Shown here: positions 21,020-33,539 of the stretch, piece after piece
Layout of the letters: each line of letters starts with the position of its first letter
Position numbering within the stretch: the first letter of the stretch is position 1
Assembly (NCBI GenBank): GCA_002900995.3
Contig: CM035305.1
Coordinates: 248,001 to 312,000, forward strand
Direction of reading: 5' to 3'
Origin: Ganoderma boninense
Lineage: Eukaryota > Basidiomycota > Agaricomycetes > Polyporales > Polyporaceae
Length of the DNA: 64,000 nt
The notes under the pieces: generated by a model
Told to the model about the DNA's origin: nothing
What the model saw: only the letters and a program-made list of their open reading frames with translations
Database searches by the model: none
Program-made: the position numbers and the translations under genes

Positions 21020-23678
21020 ATGAACCCATTCGCCCCCCCTCTCGGGACGCAGTCCCTTCGGTCCCGCAAGCCCTCGGAATCGCGGGCAAAGGCACAGCAG
21101 TCCCGGCAGAACACGATTCGCAAGCCAAACCCCGCTGCTCGCGATGCGGAGCGGCGCGCAACCCGCGTCGGCGAGAAGATGAAGAAGCGCATGTCAATGC
21201 GATATGCGGACATCTCGCTCCCGACGGACCTGGCAGGCATCCCGGATGTGCCGTCGCTGCCAGCGGGTCTGCGTGCGGGGCCGCACAACGAGGGCGGTGC
21301 ATTGGTGGACGAGCCTGGGTCGTATCTGGAGGAGACGAAGGAGGATCTCAAGGAGGAGGAGCTGAAGCTGTTGGACAAGGATGATTTCGACCCCGATGCT
21401 TGTGCGTTTACCTTTCGTTCGTTGTGACGGTGTTGGTGTGAGATACTGGGATTGAATACGGTCGTTGGGGCTTGCCAGACATCAAGGTGAAGCTGGCGAA
21501 CTCGACCGAGTCGGAGCTGAGGACGCTGCAGTCTGGGCTCCAAGCGCAGAAAGACGACGTTGCAGTGGACTTGCAACGGAATGTCTTCAAGAAGTGCGGA
21601 GCTTTATCCTTGTCTTCTGCAGTCGGTTGCGCTCTGACCTCGCCCCCAAAGCTACGCCGAATTCATGCTGGTATCGAAAGAAGTCAGCACCCTGGAGAAT
21701 GAGATGCTCGAGTTCAAGGAAACCCTGTCGGAATGGAAGGGCATGCCATCGCTCCTGCACATCGACGACTCAGCCTCGGTCGCAGGTGCGTCTCCGTCCT
21801 GTATTTGAATCTTCTTCCTTTACTCACGCTATGCTCCTACTTATGCAGAGCGGCGAAGGAACGTCCGCTCGTCCATCGCAGACCTCCGAGTGCTGTACGC
21901 AAACCAGATGCAGACCCTCCACATGCAGATAGAGGGCTCGTCCAAATTTGTCCCTACCACCCCCGGTCGGCACGTCGTGATCGAGGTCGACAATATTGTC
22001 GCGCTTAACGCGGCGACGTACAAGGTCGATCACCCTGTCCGCTTTGTCGTTCTCGACGACGCGGTTCTTGTTGCGCGGAAACGCAAGCGGCGAAACAACG
22101 GAGAGAGCGACAAGCTAGTCGCAGAGAGGTGCTGGCCACTGACCGAGATGCTTGTTCTGGATACCAAGGATTCCCCGAGTACGTTTCGAGCAGTCTAGCA
22201 GCGCATATATCTCACTGCGGACGCGTGCACAGGCATGTCGAACGTCTTCAAGATCAGGCACGGAAAAGAGACGCACGTCTACCGCACGGACGTGGCGGCG
22301 GACAAGAAAGGTCTGCTCTCACAGTTCCGGCACGTCGCCGAGGAGCTCGCCGCGAAGAGGCGGAAAGAACGTGAGGGCGAGCACCAGCGGCGAAAGAGCC
22401 TCTGGGTCGGCGGGGACGTACGTAACGCTCCACTGCCTGCCCATTTCCGTTATGATCTAACGTACTGCAGAGGGCGTCCATGTTTGGCACGGACGGGATG
22501 CCCGGGATGCCCCCCGTGCCCGAGTGGATGGCGGACCTTGCGAGCAAGGGCGCCGATATGGGTTCGTCCGGGAAGGAGAAGTCTGAGCGTGACGCACGCT
22601 GGGTCGGGGACTGGTCGGACGAGCTGACTGTGTCGATCGCGTTGCGCGAGTGGGAGAAGGCTGTGGCACTTGTCGAAGAGGGCGAGGCGAAGCTGCAGAC
22701 GATCCCCTCGCTCGGGACGAAGCTCACGCCGCTGAAAGCATCGCTCACGGCGGCACTGCTTCAGAGTCTCTCGGTGCCGTCGAACAAGAAGAGCACTGTG
22801 GTCAGTCTGATCTCCCTCTTGGTGAGACTGAAGGCGGGCGCTGCGGCTCGGAGCACGTTCCTGGCTGCCAGGGCGGACGTCATCAAGAAGTGCGTGCGGA
22901 AGATCACTTTTGAAGGCCACATCGGATCGTACATCGCGGACTTGGCGACAGTGGTGTTCACTGGGATCAAGCACACTGCCGACTGGTTCCTCGCAAGCTT
23001 CAGGGAGAATGAAGTCGCAAGCAGTAAGCAACGTTCATTATACATACATCTTGGACGTCGCTCTGACATTCGCCAGGCTTCGTGGAATGGGCGAAGCAGC
23101 AGATTGAGCTGTACGCGCAGATGTTCCGGAAGCAGGTCTACAGCTCAGACGTCGAGCCCCGCACCATCGACGACGCGGTCCAGATTACGCACATGCAGAG
23201 CAAGAAGCTTCTCGAGGAGTACGGCATCGACTTTCGTTTCCTCCTTGACAGCCTCCTCGTCGACAAGCCCAAGGAGGCCGCCCTCGCGCGCCCGCCGAAC
23301 TACCGCCCGCACGCCGAGCGCGTCCCAGACCCCATCCACACTCCTTCCCCGACCCCTGTCCGCTCGCGCTCCCCCGCAGTGCCGCCGCTCAGTACGCCCC
23401 AGCCGCCCTCACGAACCCGCACGCCTGTACCCCCGATCCCATCCCCAATGCCTGCGCTGGCGGTGCCGACACCCATGGTGGCGTCGCCGAGCAGATCGCC
23501 GTCGTCGACAAGGCTGCGATCGCCTGCGCCGATGATGCCCCCACCGCGCATGGCCAGCCAGTCGTCGTTGCGGAGCAGGACGCCATCGACGAGCGAGGGC
23601 TCGAGGGGCAGCATGCCGGGCAGTCCGGCGCCGCCGCCTCCGAGGTCGAGGGACCGGCCAACCGGTTCTAGATTCTAG
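21020..23678 (+). CDS. EXO84: Exocyst complex component Exo84, 766 aa
   Basis: Seven exons: 21020-21401, 21479-21593, 21652-21785, 21849-22178, 22233-22417, 22471-23023, 23077-23678; phases close exactly. Exo84 is one of the eight exocyst subunits that tether secretory vesicles to the plasma membrane. The N-terminus has the fungal hallmark GEKMKKRMSMRYADI (residues ~50-65). A Vps51/Exo84-type helical segment follows (NYAEFMLVSKEVSTLENEM, ~165-185). A PH-like domain covers about 225-385 (FVPTTPGRHVVIEVDN... HVYRTDVAADKKG). The C-terminal helical Exo84 domain spans ~395-620 (ARWVGDWSDELTVSIALREW). The last ~140 residues are a Pro/Ser/Arg-rich tail, probably disordered and phosphorylated. Start chosen because no better upstream ATG fits. 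Confidence 0.93.
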
Positions 23679-24127
23679 GGAGTGTGCCTGCGGCCCCGTG
23701 GTCGGTGGCACCGGGCAGTTCCTGATTTGTTTGCTGGTGAGTGAGACGGTATCTGTCAAGCTCGCGAGTGGTTCATCTGACTGCAGACGGTGGACAGCTT
23801 TGTGAATGTTCGACGGATGGAATCGTGTACTTATGTATGTACTATTTATGGGTATCCCGCACTGCCCGGCGTCCGGTGTGAGCGGCGAGCGTCCTCGCGG
23901 TGTCAATGTTCGACGGTCAATGTCTCAACGTCGTCATGCATAGCAACAGGAGCTGCGGTGAGTACATACATATCAATCATGTCGTCGTCCAGAGGTGCGG
24001 AGCTTAAAGTGTCCTACGTGCTCTAACTAATAATAAGCGTCCTGAAGGAGCGTGTATGCTACAGCGACTGTCCGTGGCAGGTCCGGATACACTAAGATCG
24101 AGGTCCGACGAGGATAAGGACGTTTAC
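23679..24127. other. Intergenic region between convergent genes
   Basis: It holds the 3' untranslated sequences of Exo84 (plus) and of the small secreted-protein gene (minus). No further gene seen. Confidence 0.6.
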
Positions 24128-24975
24128 TTATAGCACAGCGTATGCCCCTAGGACCATGCTCCCGAGGACCGCAGCCGCGCCCATGGCGAGCGGCCGTGCG
24201 ACGGAGTCTTGTGATGCCCTGCGTGCCGTCTGTCAGGACGTAGAACCACAGGCCGGGGCAGTGAATACGACGTACGCGTTCGGGCTAACGACTTCGTGCA
24301 CGTCGTTCACGATGCCGGTCGCAGCTGGGCCAAGGAAGCTCGTCGCCTCGTTGAAGAGGCTCGTTGCTAGACGAAGTTCGGCTCAGGTGAGTTCCGGATG
24401 CAGTGAAAACACACTGAACGCCGTACCTTCTGCAACCAGGGCTGTTACGCGCGCGCGCATCATTCGGATTGGTATTCGGGCTAAGGGCATCAAAGCACAA
24501 GGGGCCACTCACCGGTGTCCGAAGCGATCACGCTCCCGACTTGAGGCCGGTATGTCAGTCGATGTCCATACTTTGAGAGGTGGTCATTACTCACTAAGCG
24601 ATGTTGCCTCCTGGAAGACGGATGCAACTAGTTGTGGACCGTTAGACCATGCCTTCCGTCTCCATTCAGCTACTGGGCACAGATTCACGAACCTACTGGC
24701 GTCGCTTCGCTCAGGATGGACTCGACTAAAGATCCCTGTCAGTATCTGACGGTAGGCCCAAAGCTGAATATATCTTACGGTTAATTGAGAAGAGGTCATC
24801 CGCCGCCGACGCAACGTTGTCCGCAACTGAGAGAAGAGGGAAGAAGCACCGTGGTGAGTGTGGCCCCCAGCCCCCCAATGTTCTACTCACGATCCCGTTG
24901 CTGGACAGCAGATGGTGCAGCCTGCACTGCAGCGAAGCCCGAGAGGAAGAGAGCAGCGAAGAAACCGGCGCGCAT
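24128..24975 (-). CDS. Small secreted or tail-anchored (possibly GPI) protein, middle exons unresolved
   Basis: Exon 1 (24975-24891) encodes a clear signal peptide, MRAGFFAALFLSGF...APSAV. Exon 2 (24826-24779) adds LADNVASAADDLFSIN. Further downstream the frame TSLFNEATSFLGPAATGIVND appears (about 24372-24270). The last exon encodes SVARPLAMGAAAVLGSM and a hydrophobic end ...GAYAVL before TAA at 24130-24128. This is the layout of a short Ser/Ala/Thr/Asn-rich surface protein with a C-terminal membrane or GPI signal. Between exon 2 and TSLFNEAT I could not close the phases, so the exon count is uncertain. Expected at the cell surface or wall. Function unknown. Confidence 0.6.
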
Positions 24976-27900
24976 CTTGTGTGTGGTCGTTGGTGAATGT
25001 CGGGGCGGGACTGCAAAGGGAAAGATACAGCGCCGGGCTGGAGCAAGGCAGACGAAGACGAAGAGACGAAAGTTGGGAGACAAAAAAGGGACCGAGGGCA
25101 ACGCTACTACCGCCTGTGCGGCTTTATACCGTCAGCCTGGTGAAGGGCGCGATAAGTACAGCTTCACCGAACAGCGAGCTTCCCGGGCACCCTGAGGAGT
25201 GGGAGCCCGTACGAATTTCCGCGGCGGAATTGCACGGGATTGGCTGGCGTGGACGGTGGAAGGAAGGGTTGGGCACATTGTGTCTTCCGCGTGCGCCGCC
25301 CCCCTTCGCAGCTGCTTGACGACCGACTTGCAGAAGCCGGGCGACGAAGGCAGGACCTGTCATCCATGTCAGGCCGCGATGGTTACACAATCAGGTAAGC
25401 TGCGAATTGGGTCCGGTGGTGGGGGGGCTTTGTGCGCCGGGCCAGGCGTGCCGGACCACTGGCCACCGAGCACACCGAGCTCGGAGCGGGTGTGGGAAGG
25501 GGATGTCTTAACTTTCGAGGACTTGCGTCCCAGCGCGCGGGAAGGGACCGATGATGATGTGCGAGAGCGCTAGAGGGACATTCGCAGGAGACGCGACGGT
25601 TGCTATGTGGCTGGGTCGAGACCGCGGTGACAGGGCGGATGTTCTTGCAGGATAAATATGGGATGCCATTGCGAGCGTGCTTGAACTTGTGTTCGTACCG
25701 AGGGCTTCCGACTGGCTTCGTGAGTGTCATTTGAGGCTTTTATAAATGGGCTTGACACGTACCCGACCTTTGCAATACGCTAACTCACTGAGGGCATGCA
25801 TCAGGAATCCGTCCGATCCACTTAATGGCCCTGAAATCACTTATCCAGCCTTGTTCAGTGATCCCCAGTGGATTCCAGGTGATCTGGAATGTCCTTGATA
25901 ATTAGGTTCGCTTTCTGGCCCAGTGATCGCTCCAGTGAATTCCAGTGGCAACAAGTGATATCCATTTGCAAATACTAATACGCCTACGCTACCAGGCCAC
26001 ATCGTGCGAGCCGAAGCGCATACTACTCGCCCAGCACTAGGCTCCTCCATCCTGCACCGTGATCCTCCCACTCCCCCGAAACACCCATCTGCCCCAATCC
26101 ATGCCGCCCGCAGCCATCGCAGTCCCGAGTACCCCGAGTACCCGCAGTCCAAACAGGTGCGCCTCGGAGCTGTAATTCCTGTACTTGTGATTAGACCAAT
26201 GGTTGCAACAAGGTGGCACTGGAGCATACCTTTTTATCTTGTGAGGTCTGTGCGCTTGGAGTCCTACAGCGCTTCAAGTTCTAACCTTGGCGTGTCAGCT
26301 GCCGCTACCACTGGCAGAATGGGATTCTACTCACGGCACGTCTATCTCCATCTCGTGTCTCCAGCCACGACGTCGCGCCCTCAAATGTATGAACGAGCTC
26401 AACAAATGAGTACTTACTGATGGCGTATCTTGCTGATGATGCGAGAGAACGCAGGCACCATGCTTGAGACTTCAACTGAGCGACGCACCTGCACGTTCAG
26501 GGACGTACCCACCTTATCGTGGAAGCCGCTGTCGCCAGCACACAATCTCTGGTGCCAGGCAGAGCGCGAGCGAGGAAACTGAGTGGAAAGCGAGACCAGA
26601 GTGTCCATATGACAGCAGGGGCGAGGAAGAAGGCATCTGTGCCATGAGTTCGAGGGGGAGTCAGAGAAGGCAGCGAGGGATAGGATGGGGATGATGGAGG
26701 AGATATCGAAGGAGAGACCTGAGGCGAGCTGACGCGCCGCTGGAGACCCCATCAAACGGGGGGGTGGAAACTGCCGGGGGGGGTTTAGGGCAGGGTGTGC
26801 TGGTCTTGGAAGGAGGAAATCGGAGGTCGGCTGTCACAGACTGTCATGGGCCTGACATTGCGCGATGCATTTTTGAGGACAATACCACGAACTGCTGATG
26901 ACAGCTGGTGACAGCCACGTCCGATTTCAGTAGATTCAAGTGAATAAGCTCGGTCCAGTGGATATCAGTCGTATCAAGGTGTTCAGTAGAATTAAGTCCA
27001 AATAAGTACCGGACGGATTCCTGATGTGGTGCGACCCTAGGCTGTACTGGGTCGGGGGTCGCATCTGATACAGGTATAGGTTCCGTCATGATGACGAGAA
27101 AATTTGAGCGATTCGACTTGGATGGCGACATTCATCATATGGGCCTGTCATTCAACACTCTCATTTCAAGTTGATGGGTTAGGCAATGCGACCGTGCTCA
27201 AGGGCCTGGGGCGCAAATGGAAAGTCTAGAGTGGCTATCAGGGCACAGCTTTGGCAGTGACTGTGTGGCAGTGCGCTGTTTCAGAAGTCAGTATGGCCTG
27301 CCCAACATGCATGGAATCTCGGGCGAGCACTCGACTCAGTCCTCGCATCAAGTTTATCCGGAGTTCCGACTCGGATGCCAGCAAGTCGACGGCTTCAGAA
27401 TCAGACTCATAGCCTCGGAGCCGCAGTATGGATGTCGTGGCCCTATTCAGAACCAAGTAATTAAGCCATTGGTTACTAATACTATTAAAAAGCTCTTTGG
27501 TAAGGGTCAGCGAAGGTTGGAATTTTCGCCTGCGGACCTAGCTCTTCTTGGGCGCGTATCGATTGTGACTGAGTACATACGTCACAGGTTGTCAACGTCA
27601 CGCTCGGGTTGCTGGCGAGGGAGACTCGGAGAGCCTTCAAACCGCGATGTTGAATACCTCCTCCAGCTTGTCAAGCTTCCGCTAAAGGTTTATGCCACTA
27701 GGGGATCTCTGGCTCTGTCAAGGTGAGCCATGGGACATAAAGACACACAAGGTATGGATTGACTTCAAGTTGCAATTGGTAACTTGAAGCCCTGGCATGA
27801 TTCCGACTTGTTCAAGTTATTAGTACGTCCTCGGAGTGGTATGCTGTGCCACTTCAAGTAGCACTGACCTTTAATTTGGCATTGGGAATTTGAACACAAA

Positions 27901-28921
27901 CATGACATACGCACTCGAAACGCTCTTCAGGACTGGCATCCTTTCGGGCCAAGGCACTTTGCTCCGAGGGATCCGAACATCGATGAAGCACCTAGTATGA
28001 GGGCGCTGGCATGGTTTTGCGCTTATGATCAGCCACATAGTGTTCATATTGTGTATGGTTTTCTGCAGGTTTGGTTACATTGGATACACAGCACGGGTGG
28101 CCCGAGTTGGAAATTATGTTTCTGCTAAGTCCCATTGCTCTCGCCTGCTGCTGACCGAGCTGCCATCTTTCTTCCTTTGATAGGGTTTCGAACGTTGTAC
28201 AAGCCCTGTCGGGCTCCACTGACGTGCCATGACTCTTCAGCGCGCACTCGGCAAACCTGCAGCGTGTTCGGGCCCTTCGAGCTGCGGCAAGAATGCGGTA
28301 CTCGGGACGTCCATCGGCCGACCCGAACAGAACCAACGTTTCTCTCACTATGAGGCAATCCCAAACCTTGCGGCCACTTTGTCGGTATCTACGCCGCTGA
28401 AATTATTCTTCTACATGGTCGCTGATCACCTTCTGGATCTCCTGAGACTGTGAACAGTTGTTTCCAACAGAACTTACGATGTTACGCCGAAGATAGTGCA
28501 CCGAGCACAGCGGGCCGTGCAGGACAGGTGTTGTACGTGCGCCGATCCTGTCCTATTAAAGTTAACCTACGCATCGAGAGGCCTGAACCGAAGACTAAAT
28601 TCCCAAGTAAGTCTAGAGACTACCCCTGTTCGCCTATTCCTCAAACTCTACTTCCACTTTTGTTGCAGGACTTCTCCTTTTCCTTGGACCACCCTGTGTT
28701 TCTCGCACCGAGTACCGAGTCCTCGTCTTCATCCCATGAGTTTCCTTCATGAGGGAGCCGCAACTCGGGAACGGGCATGGCCGATTGAGCACCGATCCTC
28801 GGGCCCCCTCGTAACCCTCCTGCCCATGAACTTTCAGATCGGCATTATATAGTAGAACGACGCCCGTGCATTTCATCCCGGTTCCGCTTCCCCCCTTCCA
28901 GCCCCAGTCTGTTCGAGAGCC
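24976..28921. other. Long intergenic region without supported genes
   Basis: On the minus strand TATAAA at 25128-25123 may serve the secreted-protein gene, 148 bases before its ATG. The rest is about 3.9 kb with short open frames in all directions, a G-rich strand around 26620-26830, and AT-richer sequence around 26850-27950. A plus-strand frame from ATG 27217 (169 codons) shows no recognisable motif. The last ~450 bases should hold the promoter of the transporter at 28922. Confidence 0.5.
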
Positions 28922-31650
28922 ATGGTTTTCGGTATCCTTGGTCAGTGTCACCGACTCATTCGTCTCCGTTGTGGATCACGGCCTATTGACCTCATTCCGG
29001 GAACGTAGACGACCACAAGCTCGATAATGTCCCTGGGACCGGGCTCCTGTCTGACCGTGGACGCGGATTTCCAGTAATGACGGACAACGCACGGGGACTG
29101 AAACGCGGGACGGGCAAGCATTCCCACATCATCCTCATCCCTCAGCCTTCGGATGATCCTCGTGATCCGTACGTCGCCGTCTGCACGTTCGTTTTCGATC
29201 GGGCCACAGGTTGATTTCTCTTGCCCATCCCGCCGTTCCTGACACTGCACAGCTTGAACTGGCCGACGTGGAAGAAGGAGGCTTGCTTCTGGACGCTGTA
29301 CGTCGTCCAGCCCCCACGTGTACTATGGCATTGCGCCCGCAGGCTCTGATCGAAGGCCCCCGGCTTTGTTGTGCCTCGTAGGATCTTCACGACTACTCTG
29401 GTGGGCGCGTTGCTCACCCTCGCTAGCCCCGCGTACCTGCTGCTGGCCCAGCAGTTCCACGCATCGGTCGACCAAATCTCGTCCTCGTTCAGCACTGGCT
29501 TGCCCGGAGTCGGGGTCTCCTTGTACGTCAGTGCATTGCACCTCCAGCGAGCTTACGGTCCGCCTCACAGAGATCCCCACACGTAGGCTCGTGCAGAACG
29601 CGGTCGCCGTCAAGTTCGGACATCGGATTGTGTACCTTGTGTCTGCGTTCTTGGTACGTACGCAAGAATCCTCTGCGGGGTTTCTGCTCCATGATACTCT
29701 CCCTCAACATCGGGTCCACAGATGTTCATATCCTCCGTCTGGACTGCCCTCTCCCCGAATCTCGTGTCCATTCGTGCTGCTCTTGTGTTTCAAGGCATTG
29801 GAGGTGCAGCGCTTGCATGGTACGGAACTCTAGTGCCTGGTCCTCCCGTTATGCGTACCGGTAACCAATGATGTCCCTCCAGCCTTGTGGCGACCACGCT
29901 CGGGCACCTGTACTTGTAAGTGACCTTAATGACGAGTGCTTACTCTATTACTGCTTTCGTGGTCAACTGACCTTAGTCCTTTTCCCAAAGTGTCCACGAA
30001 CGCGGCGTGCGCTCGAGCATCTGGGGTTTCTCTCTGTTCGCAGGCTTGACACTGTAAGCCGCCACGCGTTCTCAATCCCAATCTCGGTCCCCGGAACTAG
30101 GAGCTGACGCAGTGTTGGCAGAGGGCCGCTGCTCAACGGCTACGTCATCCAGAATCTGTCCTGGCGGTATGGGTTCTGGTTCATGAGCCTCGCGTGTGGG
30201 CTGGCCTTCCTTGCAACGTTCTTCTTCGTTCCTGAGGTCAGCTGCCCTCCTGCCTTAGAGTCTTGCGAGGACATGTTCGAGGCAATTAAATACTGTGCAG
30301 ACCACCTATCATCGCGAAACCCCGACGAAATCCAGTCACAAGGACGATGACGAGGGGGAGAAGGTGCCACGGAAATCGGCAGAGTCGGACGATCCGGAGG
30401 ACACGCCACGCAACATCGACTCGTCTCGGGCCCCGCCTCAAACCACAGGGCCGAGCTTCCTGTCGCAGCTCAAGGTCTACAATGGGACTTTCTCCGACGA
30501 GAGCGTTTGGAAGATATTCCTGCGGTCCTTCCCGTTCGTCTTCTCGCCTGTGGTGCGTACTACTCGTGGCCTGATGCAGTCATTTCTATGGAGTGTACTC
30601 ATTCCTGAAGCGAAACCTCCTAGACGTGGTTCATCTTTCTCAACCTATCGATGCAATCGGTGTGGCTGAGTACGTCCTCCCATTCAGTCCATCCTCTTTC
30701 TGCCAGATGTAGCGTTGACCCCGCATACCGATAGGCTTGGTGGTGCTGTGCTCGTCGACGATCTTCACTGTCACATACGACTTCACCCCGGTCCAAACAG
30801 TGCGTTACTCGTTAATATTCAACTAGTGTAGAGCCTGACTCACTTTTGTCCATTCTACCTTCCAGGGTCTGACGAACCTGGGCGGGATAGTCGGAATCGT
30901 CCTCGCGACGCTCGTCAGCGGCCCGATCAACGACTGGTGGATCGTCTGGATGTCCCAGCGCAACCGAGGTGTCTACGAGCCCGAGTACCGGCTCGTCCTC
31001 ATGCTCTGGATGCTCTTTGGCATCTTTGGCTATGTCGGCTGGGCGGTCGGGGACGACCACCACATGCCGTGGATCGGGGCCGTCGCATGCTACACGTACG
31101 TCCAAGTAGTAGTAGCCATCTTCCTGTCAGTCTTCTCTTCCGAGCCCATTACTGACTCGATCCGACATACCAGGATGCTCTACTTCAGCGCAATCATCAC
31201 CGGCAGCGCGTCGGTGCTGTACCTGCTCGACACGCACGGCCCCAACGCCTTGCACGTCCTGTCCATCGCGGACTCCCTCCGGAGCTTCGTCCTCTACGGC
31301 ACGACGTTCTTCGCCAACGGCATCATCCTCCGCGCAGGCGTCAAGCCCGCCCTCCTCGTCCTCGGCGGCTGCCAGGCCGCCTGCTGGCTCACGTCCATCC
31401 CGATGTACGTGTACGGGAAGCGCGTGCGCTCGTTCGTGAGTCCTCTCTGTGCCTTTCCCCCTTGCCCCTTTTCTCCAACGCTTCGAGTCCGTCGACGCAG
31501 CGTCGCGATCGGCGTGGGCTTGCGCATGTGTGTAGGGGCTTCCCGAGCCTGGCTGATTCGGTTTGTGCACAGATCGCGCGCCACCCTCGACTCTTCCGCG
31601 GGGACCTCCCGGCGTCCAGCTTTCCCGAGCAGTCCGAGTCGAAGCGTTGA
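28922..31650 (+). CDS. MFS transporter (DHA1-like), 15 exons, 557 aa
   Basis: Exons: 28922-28940, 29009-29168, 29253-29297, 29382-29522, 29587-29653, 29722-29819, 29883-29915, 29991-30053, 30122-30236, 30301-30552, 30624-30669, 30735-30799, 30866-31095, 31174-31435, 31573-31650; phases close to 558 codons. The N-terminal cytosolic motif DDPRDPLNWPTWKKEA precedes the first helix (FTTTLVGALLTLASPAYLLL). FVHERGVRSSIWGFSLFAG lies in the helix 4-5 area, and a charged central loop (DDDEGEKVPRKS) splits the two halves. The second half has SQRNRGVYEPEYRL and GDDHHMPW. It is a probable plasma-membrane H+-coupled carrier of unknown substrate. The first exon is only 19 bases, coding MVFGIL. Exon structure mirrors the copy at 13207-15887. 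Confidence 0.92.
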
Positions 31651-32351
31651 AATTCGAAACTTGAGCCCGCCCCCTCTCTTGACTGTCGTTAATTCCTATT
31701 TGTTGCACTGTCGGCGTGCCTCGGCGCCCGCCTTGATGACCTCGCCATGTTCTGCCATGAAGTTACGATGAGCCATACGATCTACTACATCTTGCGACAT
31801 GTATGTGGGGATGAGCGTGATTGGAAGCTACTTACACCTTCAAATCTTCATGTTCGAGTCTCGGACTCTGAGCGTGACGCATGGTCGCGGTGAGGACGAA
31901 CGGACCTAAGTGTTCTCACGGCACAAGAGTCCGTGTCTTACGGCGAAGGTTTAGAACAACCAGTGAGTGTATGCGCATACTTGCAAGACCACGAAGAACA
32001 CGCCACACGCTCGAGGGCCGATACGAGGTCAACGAGGACTTGGCAGCAGGCTGGTGCGACACAGATTGGTCCTCACCGTAAAACCCCTTCCGAAACCGAA
32101 AGCTGGAGGTGGGGAGCTCGTGTACGATCTTGCTCTCGAAGGCGGAAGTGCGAGTATACGCATACAAGGACGCTCGTGGACAACTGTTGAATATTGCAGG
32201 GCAGCATGTTTGAAAGCAAAAGCACGACGATAGTTGATAGTTGACCTTGTTTTTCTGCATCCTCTACGACTAGATATTCCTACAGATCGCGATTTTTACT
32301 TGCTTCCTGCGGCTGCGAGGCTCGGTTTTGACCACCGCCGTCGTTGATCAG
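31651..32351. other. Intergenic region between convergent genes
   Basis: It lies between the 3' ends of the transporter (plus) and the RidA gene (minus). I see no open frame worth calling and no repeat. Confidence 0.6.
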
Positions 32352-33230
32352 TTACGAAAGACTGTGCTGGACACTAAGCATGCTGATCACAGGCAGGACA
32401 GGCGCGGTGCAAATACGCGAAACTGAAACCGAAAACTGAAACTGACCTGACGATCGCCTCGATCTCGAACAGCGCGTCGAGAGGGAGGCGCGCGACCTGG
32501 ACCGCAGACCGCGCGGGCTTGTGGTTCCCGAAGAACTCGGCGTAGATCGCGTTCACGGCCTTGAAGTCGTCCATGTTTTGTAAGAATACCTGCAAGCACA
32601 CACCGCACGCATTTTTTCAGCATCTTCCCCGTCCTCGCGACATAGGAATATTGGGTAAGGGGGGAGGGGTGGACATACGGTAGTCTTCACGACCTTGCCG
32701 AGCTCGCTCCCGCCCGCCTCGACGATCGCCTTGAGGTTCTGCAGGGCCTTCGTCGCCTGCGCCTCCACGCCGCCCTCGACCTTCCGCGCATACATGAGGG
32801 AGATGTTTCATGCCTGAATCGAGGGCACTTCAAGGAGCACTGACCAGCTTGCCGGTCGACGGCTCCAGGCCGAGGGAGCCCGAGCAGAACAGCAGATCGC
32901 CGACCTTGATCGCCTGGTTGTAGGGCCCCACCGCAGCAGGTGCGCCTGAAAACAGCGTAAGTATCCCAGAGTGAGCTCACGCTCGGGTGGGATGGGGAGG
33001 GGGCAGTGGGAAGTGGGCTCACTGGAGGTGGAGACGGGAGAGAGGGACGAGTGGGTGTTGATGCTCATTGTGCGGACGGTGTGGTACGGCGGAGGTCGCT
33101 GGCGAGAGGTCGAGATCGGGAGAGTCCTTCTTCCGAGACACGCAAAGGTAGAGCAGGCTGCGGTAGAGCGAGGGAGGGAGAGAAGAGGACGCAGTGGAAC
33201 CCGCATTAGAATTGGAGTCACAGGAATCAT
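32352..33230 (-). CDS. RidA/YjgF/UK114 family enamine/imine deaminase, probably mitochondrial, 191 aa
   Basis: Five exons: 33230-33023, 32945-32845, 32780-32679, 32589-32447, 32373-32352. RidA proteins hydrolyse reactive enamines and imines (2-aminoacrylate) formed by PLP enzymes. The core has AVGPYNQAIKVGDLLFCSG, then GGVEAQATKALQNLKAI and the family signature KPARSAVQVARLPLDALFE with its conserved arginine. The first ATG gives an Arg/Ser/Pro-rich, acid-free leader of about 54 residues, ending before a second in-frame Met (MSINTHSS). The leader resembles a mitochondrial presequence, and the inner Met would give a cytosolic form as for the yeast Mmf1/Hmf1 pair. The last 7-codon exon is less certain. 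Confidence 0.85.
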
Positions 33231-33539
33231 TTTATGGACTCGAGTCTCGAGGCCTCTGAGCTCTGAAGAAGGTTAGTAAGACGTGAGTCCTCGATATAAG
33301 TCTTCAGTAAGAAGCTGTAATAGGCTGGATAGGATGACTAAGGCTAGCATTAGTAATTGTCTCTAACAATCAATCTCGGTCAGTACTAAGAGCGAAAGCA
33401 GGGTTCGACTACGCGACAGAGTAACCATATCCTCTCCCTCAAGATTTTTCTCCGCTCACTCTTCAAAATTCAATGCGACAACAAGCTCTAGATATGCGAC
33501 AAAACATACAAAGCATCTATATGTATATTCTAGTAGTGT
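33231..33539. other. Intergenic region
   Basis: It carries the upstream region of RidA and the 3' flank of the MOSC gene, both on the minus strand. A TTCGA-containing stretch near 33390 does not fold into a tRNA. Nothing else seen. Confidence 0.55.

Noticed and set aside
27217..27726. A 169-codon plus-strand frame as a gene
   Set aside because: It has an ATG but no motif, no splice context and no strong codon bias; the opposite strand is partly open too. Not supported.
10353..33230. A secondary-metabolite gene cluster
   Set aside because: Transporters, a small secreted protein and a deaminase lie near each other, but no core biosynthetic enzyme or pathway regulator is present.
33385..33425. 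tRNA-like GGGTTCGACT segment
   Set aside because: The T-loop-like word has no matching acceptor stem, D-arm or anticodon arm around it.
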